Source of the DNA: Devosia subaequoris
GTDB lineage: Bacteria; Pseudomonadota; Alphaproteobacteria; Rhizobiales; Devosiaceae
DNA: 64,000 bases
Direction of reading: 5' to 3'
Assembly: GCF_014197055.1 (NCBI RefSeq)
Contig: NZ_JACIEW010000006.1
Location: 62,001 to 126,000 of the forward strand
Under the pieces are notes generated by a model. It saw nothing but the letters and a program-made list of their open reading frames with translations. It was not told the origin of the DNA and did no database searches. Made by a program: the position numbers and the translations under genes. Shown here in pieces: positions 55,585 through 64,000 of the stretch (positions within the stretch are counted from its first letter, which is position 1; every line of letters starts with the position of its first letter).

Positions 55585-56573
55585 CAGACATAGAGGCCCA
55601 GTTGGACCGCGCCTTTGCCCCTTTGGCGGCCGCCATTGAAGCTGGCCGCATTCCGGGCGGCGTGCTGGGTGTGGTCGACCGGAACGGGGACCGCGCTGTC
55701 CGGGCCATGGGCCAGGCGCAGACCGTGCCAAGCAGCCGCCCGATGACCGAAGACACCTGGTTCGATCTGGCGTCGCTGACCAAGGTGCTGTTCACCACCG
55801 AACGCATATTGGCGCTGGCCGAGAGTGGGCATATCGACCTCGACGCGCCGCTGACGAGCGTGCTGCCCGATTTCCGGCACTACAATCTCGACAATTGGGA
55901 GCGCAAGATCACCTTCCGGCAGTGTCTGGGGCATCAGACCCCCTTTCCAGCCGTATTTCCGCTTTACACCTATGGGCGCGATCCGGACCTGCTGCGCACT
56001 TTCCTTTTGCAGCATGAATTTGCCGCGGGCCCCTCGGTCTATTCCGACATCAACTTCATTCTGCTCGGCCTGGCGCTGGAACGGCTGGAAGGCAAATGGA
56101 TACGCGAGCAGGATCCCGGCAAGGGCTTTGCCTGGTCGGCCGAACCAGACAATGCCGCGGCGACCGAGGATTGCTACTGGCGTCATCGCGTGCTGGTGGG
56201 CGAGGTGCATGACGATAATTGCTCGGCCCTGCAAGGCGCGGGCCATGCCGGGCTCTTCGGCACTGCCTCGAGCGTGCTCGCCTTCGCCGCCAGCAAGCTG
56301 AGCGCGGCCGGGTCCGACGCCTTGATCCGTACTCCACTTTCAGCCCGCCGCACCCATGGCTGGGAGCGTCCTTATGAGGGCTGGTCAGGCGGCGAGCACT
56401 GTTCGCCCCAGACCATCGGCCATACCGGCTTCACTGGCACGGGGCTGTGGATTGACTTTGACCGGGGTCATGCCTGGACGCTGCTGACCAATCGCGTCCA
56501 CCCCACGCGCCATTTCGATAGCGGCATCATTGCGCTGCGCCGTGCCGTAGGAGATTGCATTAATGTCGCCTGA
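55581..56573 (+). CDS. Serine hydrolase of the beta-lactamase/penicillin-binding family
   Basis: A 330-residue class C-like serine hydrolase. The catalytic SxxK is in ASLTK (about residue 64), the YxN motif is in VYSDINF and the third motif is near GHTGFTG. No signal peptide is seen, so it appears cytoplasmic, unlike true beta-lactamases. Between a peptide-type importer and anmK (overlapping each), it may process imported muropeptide or D-amino-acid amides. Confidence 0.85.
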   Translation: MTDIEAQLDRAFAPLAAAIEAGRIPGGVLGVVDRNGDRAVRAMGQAQTVPSSRPMTEDTWFDLASLTKVLFTTERILALAESGHIDLDAPLTSVLPDFRHYNLDNWERKITFRQCLGHQTPFPAVFPLYTYGRDPDLLRTFLLQHEFAAGPSVYSDINFILLGLALERLEGKWIREQDPGKGFAWSAEPDNAAATEDCYWRHRVLVGEVHDDNCSALQGAGHAGLFGTASSVLAFAASKLSAAGSDALIRTPLSARRTHGWERPYEGWSGGEHCSPQTIGHTGFTGTGLWIDFDRGHAWTLLTNRVHPTRHFDSGIIALRRAVGDCINVA

Positions 56574-57699
56574 GAACACTGCCGAACCAATCTGGTCTGT
56601 CGGGCTGATGACGGGCACCGTGCTCGACGGCAATATCGATGTGGCGCTGCTGCGCACCGACGGCGACACCATCGAACAGTTCGGCGCCTATACCCTCGCC
56701 CCCTATCCCCAGTCGATCCGCGACACGCTGGAAGAAACTCTGGCACAGGCGCGCGCCTGGAACTTCGAAGGGCCGGAACCAGAGATCTTTGCCGAGGCAG
56801 AGGATGCGCTGACCCGCGCCCAGTCGGCCGCCGTGCTTGATCTGATCAAGCAGGCTGGTCTCACGCCGGAGGACATCGGCATTATCGGCTTTCACGGCCA
56901 GTCGGTATTGCATCGCGCGCCGCAGCCGGGCCGGATCGGTGCCACCCGCCAGCTTGGCAATGGCGCGCTGATGCGCGAACTGACCGGCATCCGGGTGGCC
57001 TATGATTTCCGCTCAGCCGATGTGCGCGCCGGTGGACAGGGCGCGCCGCTGGCCGCTCTCTATCATCGCGCATTGCTGCGCCTGATCGATGCCAGGGATG
57101 GCAGGACCGCCGTGCTCAATCTGGGCGGCGTGGCCAATGTCACCTATTGGGACGGCGCCGAGCAGTTGATCGCGTTCGACACCGGCCCGGCCAATGCACC
57201 GATCAATGACTTCGTCAAAGGCCTGGGCCTTGGCGACATGGACCACAATGGCGAAATTGCCTTGCGCGGCACGGTTGACGAAGAGCGCCTGGCTCGTCTG
57301 CTGACCCACCCCTATCTGTCCGCCCCCTATCCCAAATCGCTCGATCGGTTCGACTTCCTCGCCACCATGGCGGACGGGCTCGGCGCAGAAGATGGCGCAG
57401 CAACCCTGACCGCCTTTACCACCGGCGCGGTAGGCAAGGCGCTCGACCTCCTGCCACAGCGCCCCGAGCGGCTGATCGTCTGTGGCGGCGGCCGGCACAA
57501 TCCGGCCATCATGGCCATGTTGCAGACCCGCGCCAATGTCGAAGCCGTTCCCGCCGAAGCAGTGGGCTGGCGCGGCGATGCGGTGGAAGCGGAATGTTTC
57601 GCGCTCCTCGCGGTGCGGGTGCTGCGCGGCCTGCCGATCAGCTTCCCCACCACTACCGGTGCGCCGCAGGCCATGACCGGTGGGATTCTGGCGGACTGA
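56563..57699 (+). CDS. anmK: Anhydro-N-acetylmuramic acid kinase
   Basis: A 378-residue kinase. The phosphate-binding segment [17 protein letters not shown] is a variant of the usual [30 protein letters not shown] and [12 protein letters not shown] are also present. It phosphorylates and opens anhydro-MurNAc from cell-wall turnover to MurNAc-6-P, the substrate of MurQ in this window. The ATG has TAGGAG upstream and lies inside the end of the serine hydrolase gene. Confidence 0.94.
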   Translation: MSPENTAEPIWSVGLMTGTVLDGNIDVALLRTDGDTIEQFGAYTLAPYPQSIRDTLEETLAQARAWNFEGPEPEIFAEAEDALTRAQSAAVLDLIKQAGLTPEDIGIIGFHGQSVLHRAPQPGRIGATRQLGNGALMRELTGIRVAYDFRSADVRAGGQGAPLAALYHRALLRLIDARDGRTAVLNLGGVANVTYWDGAEQLIAFDTGPANAPINDFVKGLGLGDMDHNGEIALRGTVDEERLARLLTHPYLSAPYPKSLDRFDFLATMADGLGAEDGAATLTAFTTGAVGKALDLLPQRPERLIVCGGGRHNPAIMAMLQTRANVEAVPAEAVGWRGDAVEAECFALLAVRVLRGLPISFPTTTGAPQAMTGGILAD

Positions 57700-57701
57700 G
57701 A

Positions 57702-58121
57702 ATGGTGCTGGCGCTCGAAGTTACCGACACGCCGCGCGCGGAAGATCTCGATCTCCTGGGGACGTCCCTTGCCAGTTTCAACGAGTACGATGTCGGTCCG
57801 TCCGAGCGTACGGCTCTGGCGGTTTTCGTGCGCGACACCGATGATCGGATCGTGGCCGGCCTCTCGGGCTACAGCGCCTGGGGCTGGCTCTATGTGCAGT
57901 GGCTCTGGGTGGCCGAGGGGCAGCGCGGTGGCGGACTTGCCGGCCGTTTGTTAGAGGCGGCAGAGGACGAGGCCCGTGCCCGCGGGTGTCACGGCGCCTA
58001 TATAGACACGTTCAATCCCAAGGCGCTGCGCACCTACCAGCGCGCCGGCTACACGGTGTTCGGCACGCTGCCGGACTTCCCCAAGGGCCGCACTCGCAGC
58101 TTTCTGTCCAAGCTCCTCTAG
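57702..58121 (+). CDS. GNAT family acetyltransferase
   Basis: A 139-residue GNAT protein with the acetyl-CoA site WVAEGQRGGGLAGRLLEAAE and the C-terminal NPKALRTYQRAGYTVFG. It begins two bases after the anmK stop and is the last gene of the operon. The substrate is unknown; a recycled peptide, amino sugar or amino acid would fit the neighbours. The longer frame from 57594 overlaps anmK and is unlikely. Confidence 0.85.
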   Translation: MVLALEVTDTPRAEDLDLLGTSLASFNEYDVGPSERTALAVFVRDTDDRIVAGLSGYSAWGWLYVQWLWVAEGQRGGGLAGRLLEAAEDEARARGCHGAYIDTFNPKALRTYQRAGYTVFGTLPDFPKGRTRSFLSKLL

Positions 58122-58229
58122 GCGGAGCATTTCTCCACGACTGTTGCCTGGGCCGAATTAATCGGGGCGGGTTTGGAACTGTGTCCGCATTGGGGCGTTG
58201 CACGGTGAATGACGTCAGTGGAGGGAAGC

Positions 58230-60875
58230 ATGACCGACCGGGCAATGTCGCGCCATGACCGTAAGGGTTTTGGATTTTGGTGGACCATGTTTGTCGGGGT
58301 TGTCCTTCTTGTCTTTGGCCTGCCCATCGCCGTAGGCGGGCTCTATCTGATTACTCTTGGCGGTTCCTGGTATTATCTGCCCGCCGGGATCGGCCTGCTT
58401 TTGACCGCGTGGTTCCTGTTCCGTCGCGAAATGACCGCGCTGTGGATCTACCTATTGACGTGGCTGGGCACGTTGATCTGGGCCTTGTGGGAAGCAGGCC
58501 TTGATGGCTGGGCCCAGGTCCCGCGTCTGTTGGCGCCGACGATCGTCCTGATCCTGGTGCTGACCACACTTCCCGTGCTGCGTGGCTCTGTGCGGCGCTT
58601 TGGTACGTCGGCCATGGCCGCCATGGTGACCTTTGCCGGCGCAGTCGGCGCCATTGGCGTGGCCAATCAGGGCATTGAAAGCACGATCGCCCAGGAAGTC
58701 GAAGAGCCCGTTGCCCAGCCCGACGCTCCCGACGCACCTGCCGCAATAGAGCCGGCTGAAGAGCCGACTGAGCAGCCCGGCCTCACACCGGCCGAGGAGC
58801 CGGCGCCGGTCGTTCCAGCGAACACAGATGGAACAGCAGAAGACGCGCCACTGGAGGCGGGTGAAGCAGAGCCGGCAGATACTGAAGCCTCTCAGCCTGA
58901 GGAAACCGGCCCCACCTATGTGACCCTGGAAACAGGCGTCGATTGGCCGGCCTATGGTGGCACGCATCGCGCCATGCGCTATTCGCCGCTCGACCAGATC
59001 ACGCCGGACAATGTCGATCAGCTCGAAAAGATCTGGGAGTTCCGCACCGGCGACATGCCGGAAGGCGACGAGCCCTTCGGCAACCAGAACACACCGGTCA
59101 AGGTGGGTGAGCGGCTCTATCTGTGCTCGGCGACCAATCATATCAGCGCTCTTGACGCTGCTACAGGCGCCGAATTCTGGACCTACGATCCCGAGGTCTC
59201 GACCGACAATGTGGGCTATAACGCCTCCTGCCGGGGTCTGGTCTATTTCGAGGATCCAACCGCTGAACGCGACGAGCTCTGCGCCACCCGCACGGTGAAC
59301 CTCACTCATGACGCGCGCATGATCGCACTCGACACCGAGACCGGCCAGCTTTGCCCCGATTTCGGCGATGGCGGCATGGTCAATCTCCTGGAAGGCATTG
59401 GCAATACAGCGCCGGGCTTTTACGCCCCAACCTCCCCACCGACCCTGGTCCGCGACGTACTGGTCGTCGGCAGCCAGGTCAGCGACAATCAGCAGCGCAC
59501 GGCCCCTTCCGGCGTGATCCGCGGCTACAACGCCGTCACCGGCGAGCTGGAATGGGCCTGGGATATGAACCGGCCGGGCGAGAACGGCCTGCCGCCGGAA
59601 GGCGAGATCTATTCGCCCGGTACGCCCAATATGTGGACCATTGCTTCGGGCGACGACGAACTTGGCATGGTCTATCTGCCCATGGGCAATTCGGCCGTCG
59701 ACTATTGGGGCGGCACGCGCTCGGAGCAGGAAAACACCTATTCCACCGCCATCGTGGCGCTGGATGTGGAAACCGGCGAAGTCGCCTGGCACTACCAGAC
59801 CGTGCACTACGACGTCTGGGACTATGACCTGGGCGGCCAGGGCACGCTGGTGGATTTCCCCACCGATGAGGGTCCGGTTCCGGCCATTATCATGCCGTCC
59901 AAGCAGGCTCAGTTCTACATCCTCAACCGCGAGACCGGCGAGCCGCTGGTCAATATCGAAGAACGCCCTGCCCCGCAGGGTGGCGTCGAGCCTGAGCGCC
60001 TCTCGCCCACTCAGCCCTATGTCACGGACTTCCCGAATCTCTTGAAGCCGGCAATCACCGAGGCAGACATGTGGGGCGCCACGCCGCTCGACCAGCTCTG
60101 GTGCCGCATTCAGTACCGGCAGGCCGAATATGACGGTGTCTATACCCCGCCCACGGTCGACAAGCCCTGGATCCAGTTCCCCGGCTATAATGGAGGCTCG
60201 GACTGGGGTGGCATTGCCGTCGATCCGGAAAAGGGCATCCTGATCGCCAACTACAACAACATGCCCAACTACAACCAGCTGATCCCGCGCGAAGAGGTCG
60301 ATGAGATGGGCATCTATTCCATCGCCGACCCCAATTATGACCCGTCCGCGAGCTCGGGCTCGCATGGTTCGGTCAGCCCGCAGGCCGAAGCGCCTTACGG
60401 CATTCGCGTCAATGCCGGCTGGCGGGTGCCGTTCACGGGAATGTTGTGCAAGGAGCCACCCTATGGCGGTATCGCGGCCATCGATCTGAACACCCGCGAA
60501 ATGCTGTGGGATCGCCCCTTCGGCACTGCCCGCAAGAACGGTCCGTTCGGCATTCCCTCAATGCTGCCGTTCACTATCGGCACGCCTAATAATGCCGGCG
60601 GCTTCATTACCGCCTCGGGCCTGTTCTTTATCGGCGCCGCCACTGACGATCTGTTCCGCGCCATCGACATCGAGACCGGTGAACGGATCTGGGAAGTCGA
60701 GCTCCCGGCCGGTGGCCAGGCCACCCCGATGACCTATGAGTCGCAGGGCCGCCAGATCGTGGTCATCAATGCCGGCGGCCATGACTTCATGGAAACCCCG
60801 ATTGGCGACTATTTCATCGCCTATGCCCTGCCCGAGAGTGCGACAGGCCAGAGCGAGGAAGACGAGATGCCATAG
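58230..60875 (+). CDS. Membrane-bound PQQ-dependent dehydrogenase (glucose/quinate/shikimate type)
   Basis: An 881-residue quinoprotein: five membrane segments (about 15-150), a Pro/Ala/Glu-rich acidic linker of about 75 residues, and a beta-propeller from about residue 235 that holds PQQ, with DVWDYDLGGQGTLVDFP and GSHGSVSPQ. It oxidises a sugar or cyclic polyol in the periplasm and passes electrons to ubiquinone. Glucose is the usual substrate, but quinate or shikimate would feed protocatechuate. The ATG at 58230 with GGAGGG is preferred over 58209. The linker makes it longer than E. coli Gcd (about 796). Confidence 0.9.
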   Translation: MTDRAMSRHDRKGFGFWWTMFVGVVLLVFGLPIAVGGLYLITLGGSWYYLPAGIGLLLTAWFLFRREMTALWIYLLTWLGTLIWALWEAGLDGWAQVPRLLAPTIVLILVLTTLPVLRGSVRRFGTSAMAAMVTFAGAVGAIGVANQGIESTIAQEVEEPVAQPDAPDAPAAIEPAEEPTEQPGLTPAEEPAPVVPANTDGTAEDAPLEAGEAEPADTEASQPEETGPTYVTLETGVDWPAYGGTHRAMRYSPLDQITPDNVDQLEKIWEFRTGDMPEGDEPFGNQNTPVKVGERLYLCSATNHISALDAATGAEFWTYDPEVSTDNVGYNASCRGLVYFEDPTAERDELCATRTVNLTHDARMIALDTETGQLCPDFGDGGMVNLLEGIGNTAPGFYAPTSPPTLVRDVLVVGSQVSDNQQRTAPSGVIRGYNAVTGELEWAWDMNRPGENGLPPEGEIYSPGTPNMWTIASGDDELGMVYLPMGNSAVDYWGGTRSEQENTYSTAIVALDVETGEVAWHYQTVHYDVWDYDLGGQGTLVDFPTDEGPVPAIIMPSKQAQFYILNRETGEPLVNIEERPAPQGGVEPERLSPTQPYVTDFPNLLKPAITEADMWGATPLDQLWCRIQYRQAEYDGVYTPPTVDKPWIQFPGYNGGSDWGGIAVDPEKGILIANYNNMPNYNQLIPREEVDEMGIYSIADPNYDPSASSGSHGSVSPQAEAPYGIRVNAGWRVPFTGMLCKEPPYGGIAAIDLNTREMLWDRPFGTARKNGPFGIPSMLPFTIGTPNNAGGFITASGLFFIGAATDDLFRAIDIETGERIWEVELPAGGQATPMTYESQGRQIVVINAGGHDFMETPIGDYFIAYALPESATGQSEEDEMP

Positions 60876-60889
60876 GGCGCAACGTCCCG

Positions 60890-60920
60890 CGACACAGCCC
60901 CGCCAGGCGAGGCTGTGTCG
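60890..60920 (+). terminator. Hairpin after the PQQ dehydrogenase gene
   Basis: CGACACAGCC (60890-60899) pairs perfectly with GGCTGTGTCG (60911-60920), 15 bases after the stop. No long U-tract follows. An in-frame GTG at 60915 lies within this stem, which argues against it as start of the next gene. Confidence 0.6.
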
Positions 60921-60941
60921 GCAAAACCTCCAACACCCGGA

Positions 60942-61700
60942 ATGGAAATGGACCCAGCGTCAGCCTTTTCCTTCGACATGAGTTATTGCGGATCGCCACC
61001 GACCCTGGAGACACTCTGGGGCCGGTGGAATTTCGAGCCCGTCCTGCTCGGTGCCCTTGTTCTCACCGCCTTGGCCGGCTTTGCGCTGTTGCGGCAGGCG
61101 GGGCAGCGGCGACAGCTTGCCTTCGCCAGTGCGTGGCTGCTGGCGGTGCTCCTCTTCGTCTCGCCCGTCTGCGCTCTGAGCGTGGCGCTGTTTTCGGTGC
61201 GCGTTGGCCACCATGTGGTGCTGACCATGGTGCTGGCGCCGCTGCTGGCACTCGCCCTGCCCGCCAGATGGGGTGCGCGCGCCAGCTTGATGCCGCCGCT
61301 GGTGCTGTCGACCCTGTCGTTCTGGCTCTGGCATGCGCCGGACTTCTACACATCCGCTTTCACCCATCCAGCGCTCTATTGGCTCATGCAGGCCAGCCTG
61401 ATTGCCAGTTTCACCTGGCTGTGGATGGGGCTGCTGCGAAGCAATGCCGCGACGGTCGCAGGCATTGCGGCACTGTCCAGCGCCATTCAGATGGGACTGC
61501 TTGGCGCGCTGCTGGTGTTTGCCCCCGCCCCGCTCTATCTGCCGCATCTGGGCAACACGATGGCGTTCGGTCTCTTGCCGCTGGAGGACCAGCAGCTGGC
61601 CGGGCTGCTCATGTGGGTGCCGGCCAATCTGCCGCTCCTGGCCCTGGTGCTCTGGCGGCTGGTGACGGTCTTGCGGGCAGAGCAGGCGGTGGCTGAATGA
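60942..61700 (+). CDS. CtaG-like cytochrome c oxidase assembly membrane protein
   Basis: About 252 residues with seven membrane segments and features of the caa3-type CtaG family: CGSPPTLETLWGRWNFEP, FSVRVGHHVVLTMVLAPLLALA and FWLWHAPDFYTSAF, with conserved His residues. It is thought to help oxidase assembly or copper delivery and lies upstream of coxBA. The start is uncertain; ATG 60942 or 60948 are likely, as the upstream GTG lies in a hairpin. Confidence 0.82.
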   Translation: MEMDPASAFSFDMSYCGSPPTLETLWGRWNFEPVLLGALVLTALAGFALLRQAGQRRQLAFASAWLLAVLLFVSPVCALSVALFSVRVGHHVVLTMVLAPLLALALPARWGARASLMPPLVLSTLSFWLWHAPDFYTSAFTHPALYWLMQASLIASFTWLWMGLLRSNAATVAGIAALSSAIQMGLLGALLVFAPAPLYLPHLGNTMAFGLLPLEDQQLAGLLMWVPANLPLLALVLWRLVTVLRAEQAVAE

Positions 61701-62209
61701 GCCTCGGCTTTCTCGTCACCTGGATCAAATTCATTCATGTCGCGACCATTGCCGGATGGTCTGCGGGGCTGATCGCCCTGCCCTTTCTGTATCGCCAGCG
61801 CCGGGGGTTGGAGGGACCGGCGCTCCACCGGCTGCATGCCTTCACCCGCTTTCTTTATGTCGCACTGGTGTCCCCGACGGCCTTTGCCGCCATTGCCTCA
61901 GGCACCGCGCTGATCCTGATGCAGGGCACCTATGAGAACTGGTTTTCGGCAAAACTGGTGGGCGTTTCCGTCCTGACCGGCGTGCACATTTTTTCCGGGC
62001 TGATGATCCTCAGGCTGTTCGAGCCCGGTGGGGTCTATCCGCTCGGGCGCTTCATCCTGATTTTGACCCTGACGTTTTCAGCCATTGCCGCGATCCTGGT
62101 GCTGGTCCTGGGCAAGCCCGACATCGCATGGCCGGCGGTGTTGGCCGGTCTGTTCGCGCCCGGAGCGCTCTCGGAGCTATTCGAGCAGCTTATTGGCGCG
62201 ACGAAATGA
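61697..62209 (+). CDS. CopD/HemJ-like four-helix membrane protein
   Basis: A 170-residue protein with four to five membrane segments, starting WIKFIHVATIAGWSAGLIALPFLY, whose conserved His suits haem or copper binding. Such proteins accompany alphaproteobacterial oxidase genes. It overlaps the CtaG-like gene by 4 bases, and its 3' end overlaps the convergent DUF2231 gene by 20 bases. Exact function is unknown. Confidence 0.8.
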   Translation: MSLGFLVTWIKFIHVATIAGWSAGLIALPFLYRQRRGLEGPALHRLHAFTRFLYVALVSPTAFAAIASGTALILMQGTYENWFSAKLVGVSVLTGVHIFSGLMILRLFEPGGVYPLGRFILILTLTFSAIAAILVLVLGKPDIAWPAVLAGLFAPGALSELFEQLIGATK

Positions 62210-62747
62210 TGAGGCCGACGCCATGATCGAACACCAGCTTGCCGCCATGCCAGCCCGCGAAACCCGCAGCCATGGTTGCCAATACCGAGAGCATCATTCC
62301 ACTGGGCAGGACCATTTCTGGAAAGTAGATGCGCAGCCCCGCATTGGCGCCGACAATGGCCAGCATCACCATGGCCGCGATGGCATGGTTCCAGCTTGCC
62401 ACGCGCACGCGAATGCCCGGCACCGCCAGCAGCTCAATCGTGCCGACAATGGCCGCCAGCAGGCCGAAGCCGAAGGCTGCGCCGCCGGCCCATTTGCCGA
62501 CCTCGAGCCAGAACGGATCAGCGTTCCACCAGTAGAAGAGGTCGACGCCCAATGTGGCGACGACGAAAGCAATGGGAAAATGCACCAGCATGGCATGGAT
62601 GGGATGGCCCGCCACTGCGATGGCCGAACCGATATCCTTTCCTGCCACGGCGCGGATGGCGGGATTGGGGTGATCCGCCCGCGCCTCGGGCGGTGTCTCC
62701 TCGTCGCGGATCTCGCTTTCTTCGTCCTCGCGCGGAATATCGGTCAT
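62190..62747 (-). CDS. DUF2231 domain membrane protein
   Basis: About 185 residues with an acidic start and four membrane segments; GHPIHAMLVHFPIAFVVATL is the DUF2231 signature, with histidines that may bind a cofactor. It is on the opposite strand to the surrounding oxidase genes. The ATG at 62747 is chosen because the sequence beyond it does not look coding; the 5' end of this gene abuts the start of coxB. Confidence 0.85.
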   Translation of the reverse strand: MTDIPREDEESEIRDEETPPEARADHPNPAIRAVAGKDIGSAIAVAGHPIHAMLVHFPIAFVVATLGVDLFYWWNADPFWLEVGKWAGGAAFGFGLLAAIVGTIELLAVPGIRVRVASWNHAIAAMVMLAIVGANAGLRIYFPEMVLPSGMMLSVLATMAAGFAGWHGGKLVFDHGVGLIISSRQ

Positions 62748-62750
62748 CGG

Positions 62751-63422
62751 CTGCACCCCTTTTCCAAGCCCGTTGCCCTTTGTGCAACGTCGCTGCTGCT
62801 CGCCGGTTGCACGGGCGAGCTTTCCACCCTTGATCCCGCCGGTCCCCGCGCGGCCAATCTGGCGACGCTGTGGTGGGTCATGTTCTACGGCTCGGCCCTC
62901 TTGTTCGCGCTGGTGATCGCACTGTTTGCTCTGGCCTATCTGCGCCCCGCATGGGTGACGCGCATCACGCCTGCGCAATGGATCCTGGGCGGCGGTTTGA
63001 TCCTGCCCATTCCAATCCTGATCCTGCTCACTGGCACAGCACTGGTACTGGGCGAACAATTGCTGCCCAAGGGCGATGCACCCCTGCGCTTTGGCGCCCA
63101 TGCCGAGCGCTGGCAGTGGAATTTCACCTATCCGGACGGAGAAGAGATGGCCGGTGAAGTGCTGCATATTCCTGCCGGTCAGCCCGTCGATGTCGCGGTG
63201 ACCTCCGCGGACGTGATCCATTCATTCTGGGTGCCCAGGCTGGGCGGCAAGATCGACGCCATTCCGGGCCATGAAAACCTCATCCGCCTCGAGGCCGACG
63301 AACCCGGCATCTATTGGGGGCAATGCGCCGAATATTGTGGGCCGGGTCATGATGGCATGTGGTTCCGCATTGAGGCGCACGCGGTCGAGGATTTCGCGGC
63401 CCTGATGGAGGAGCAGCAATGA
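62751..63422 (+). CDS. coxB: Cytochrome c oxidase subunit II
   Basis: About 223 residues: a lipoprotein-type signal ending in LLLAGC, two membrane segments (WWVMFYGSALLFALVIALF and the next), then a cupredoxin domain with WQWNFTYPDG and the dinuclear copper site CAEYCGPGHDGMWF. It takes electrons from cytochrome c. No ATG, GTG or TTG lies close to the signal sequence in this frame; a CTG at 62751 is the best local candidate, and a GTG further upstream would overlap the DUF2231 gene. The start is therefore approximate. Confidence 0.85.
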   Translation: MHPFSKPVALCATSLLLAGCTGELSTLDPAGPRAANLATLWWVMFYGSALLFALVIALFALAYLRPAWVTRITPAQWILGGGLILPIPILILLTGTALVLGEQLLPKGDAPLRFGAHAERWQWNFTYPDGEEMAGEVLHIPAGQPVDVAVTSADVIHSFWVPRLGGKIDAIPGHENLIRLEADEPGIYWGQCAEYCGPGHDGMWFRIEAHAVEDFAALMEEQQ

Positions 63423-64000
63423 GCCGCCCATCCTCCCCGCTCGGCCTACACAAGCAGCTCGACGCCATCTGGCGCACGCCGCCGGGGCTGGCGCGATTGT
63501 CCAGCGTCAATCACACCATACTGGGCAAGCGCTTCATGGCGCTGGCACTGCTGTTCTTTGCCATTGGCGGCCTGCTCTCCATGCTGATCCGGGCGCAATT
63601 GGCCACACCAAACAGCGCCTTTATTGGCCCCGAACTCTACAATCAGATCTTCACCATGCACGGCACGGTGATGATGTTCCTGTTCGCCATTCCCATGTTC
63701 GAGGGCTTTGCGATCTATATGCTGCCCAAGCTGCTGGGCGCGCGCGACCTCGCCTTTCCCCGGCTAACCGCCTATGGCTTCTGGTGCTACCTGTTTGGCG
63801 GGTCGATCCTGATTGTCGCCATGCTGGCAGGAGTGGCGCCCGATGGCGGCTGGTTCATGTATACCCCGCTCTCTTCGAAACCCTACACGCCGGGCATCAA
63901 TGCCGATGTCTGGCTGCTGGGCATTACCTTTGTCGAGATTTCGGCGGTGACGGCCGCAGTCGAGATCTTCGTCACCATTCTCAAGATGCGGGCGCCGGGC
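63419..64000 (+). CDS. coxA: Cytochrome c oxidase subunit I, truncated by the window end
   Basis: The first 194 codons of a haem-copper oxidase subunit I, overlapping coxB by 4 bases (ATGA). The translation includes the first membrane segments, the haem-ligand region FTMHGTVMMFLFAIPMFEG and MYTPLSSKPYTPG. The frame is still open at base 64000. It forms the catalytic core with CoxB. Confidence 0.93.
   Translation, partial: MSRPSSPLGLHKQLDAIWRTPPGLARLSSVNHTILGKRFMALALLFFAIGGLLSMLIRAQLATPNSAFIGPELYNQIFTMHGTVMMFLFAIPMFEGFAIYMLPKLLGARDLAFPRLTAYGFWCYLFGGSILIVAMLAGVAPDGGWFMYTPLSSKPYTPGINADVWLLGITFVEISAVTAAVEIFVTILKMRAPG

Noticed and set aside
58452..60365. 637-codon open frame on the minus strand
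   Set aside because: Antisense to the PQQ dehydrogenase gene; no recognisable domain and no ribosome binding site.
62751..63221. N-terminal extension of the DUF2231 gene to 63221
   Set aside because: The extra 158 codons overlap coxB and lack conserved character; the ATG at 62747 gives a normal DUF2231 length.

Overview
The window is high-GC bacterial DNA with dense, often overlapping operons. Gene content points to an alphaproteobacterium of the order Hyphomicrobiales: a LysR regulator of PcaQ type divergent from pcaDCHGB, RpiR-controlled amino-sugar genes, TRAP carriers, and a cytochrome c oxidase cluster with CtaG-, CopD- and DUF2231-type membrane proteins. A Devosia-like genus is plausible, but this is inferred from gene content only. 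No rRNA, tRNA, CRISPR array, phage or insertion sequence was seen.

Layout. (1) 0-3.3 kb: a sulfur-handling operon with an exported rhodanese, a YeeE/YedE transporter, a small Cys/Pro/Ala-rich protein and a His-rich protein. (2) 3.2-4.9 kb: cutC and a ROK sugar kinase. (3) 5-14.5 kb: a complete protocatechuate branch of the beta-ketoadipate pathway (pcaQ, pcaDCHGB, pcaIJF) with pobA and its AraC-type regulator. (4) 14.6-23.5 kb: a TRAP transporter, a MarR regulator and a five-gene CoA-dependent operon (CoA ligase, thiolase, dehydrogenase, 4-hydroxybenzoyl-CoA-type thioesterase, crotonase). This operon looks like beta-oxidative side-chain removal from hydroxycinnamates such as p-coumarate. Its product, 4-hydroxybenzoate, would feed PobA and then the Pca enzymes.

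(5) 23.7-41.1 kb is the most unusual part. A type I secretion pair (adaptor, and an ABC exporter with a 250-residue disordered N-terminal extension) is followed on the same strand by two probable secreted proteins. One has repeated VxGx7IxQxN units; the other is a 465-residue Asn/Asp/Ser repeat protein. Next come a LuxR-type regulator with a degenerate receiver domain, a small HEPN-like protein and a BTAD-type regulator. After these sits a polysaccharide locus: a GH10 glycosidase divergent from an operon encoding a probable CBM60-like exported protein, UDP-glucuronate decarboxylase (makes UDP-xylose), UDP-glucose dehydrogenase, a GT2 with the QRKRW motif of processive beta-synthases, and a second NDP-sugar epimerase. 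Together they read as a surface or biofilm-matrix system: a possibly xylose-containing polysaccharide plus secreted repeat proteins.

(6) 41.1-58.1 kb: cell-wall and amino-sugar salvage. An ABC sugar importer with NanE and a BadF-type kinase, an RpiR regulator and murQ share near-identical palindromic operators at two promoters. A second RpiR regulator is divergent from a peptide-type ABC importer, a serine hydrolase and anmK. A short C-terminal remnant of what looks like an L-Ala-D/L-Glu epimerase lies just behind murQ. (7) 58.2-64 kb: a PQQ-dependent membrane dehydrogenase, then CtaG-like, CopD-like and DUF2231 membrane proteins, coxB and the first part of coxA, which runs off the end of the window.
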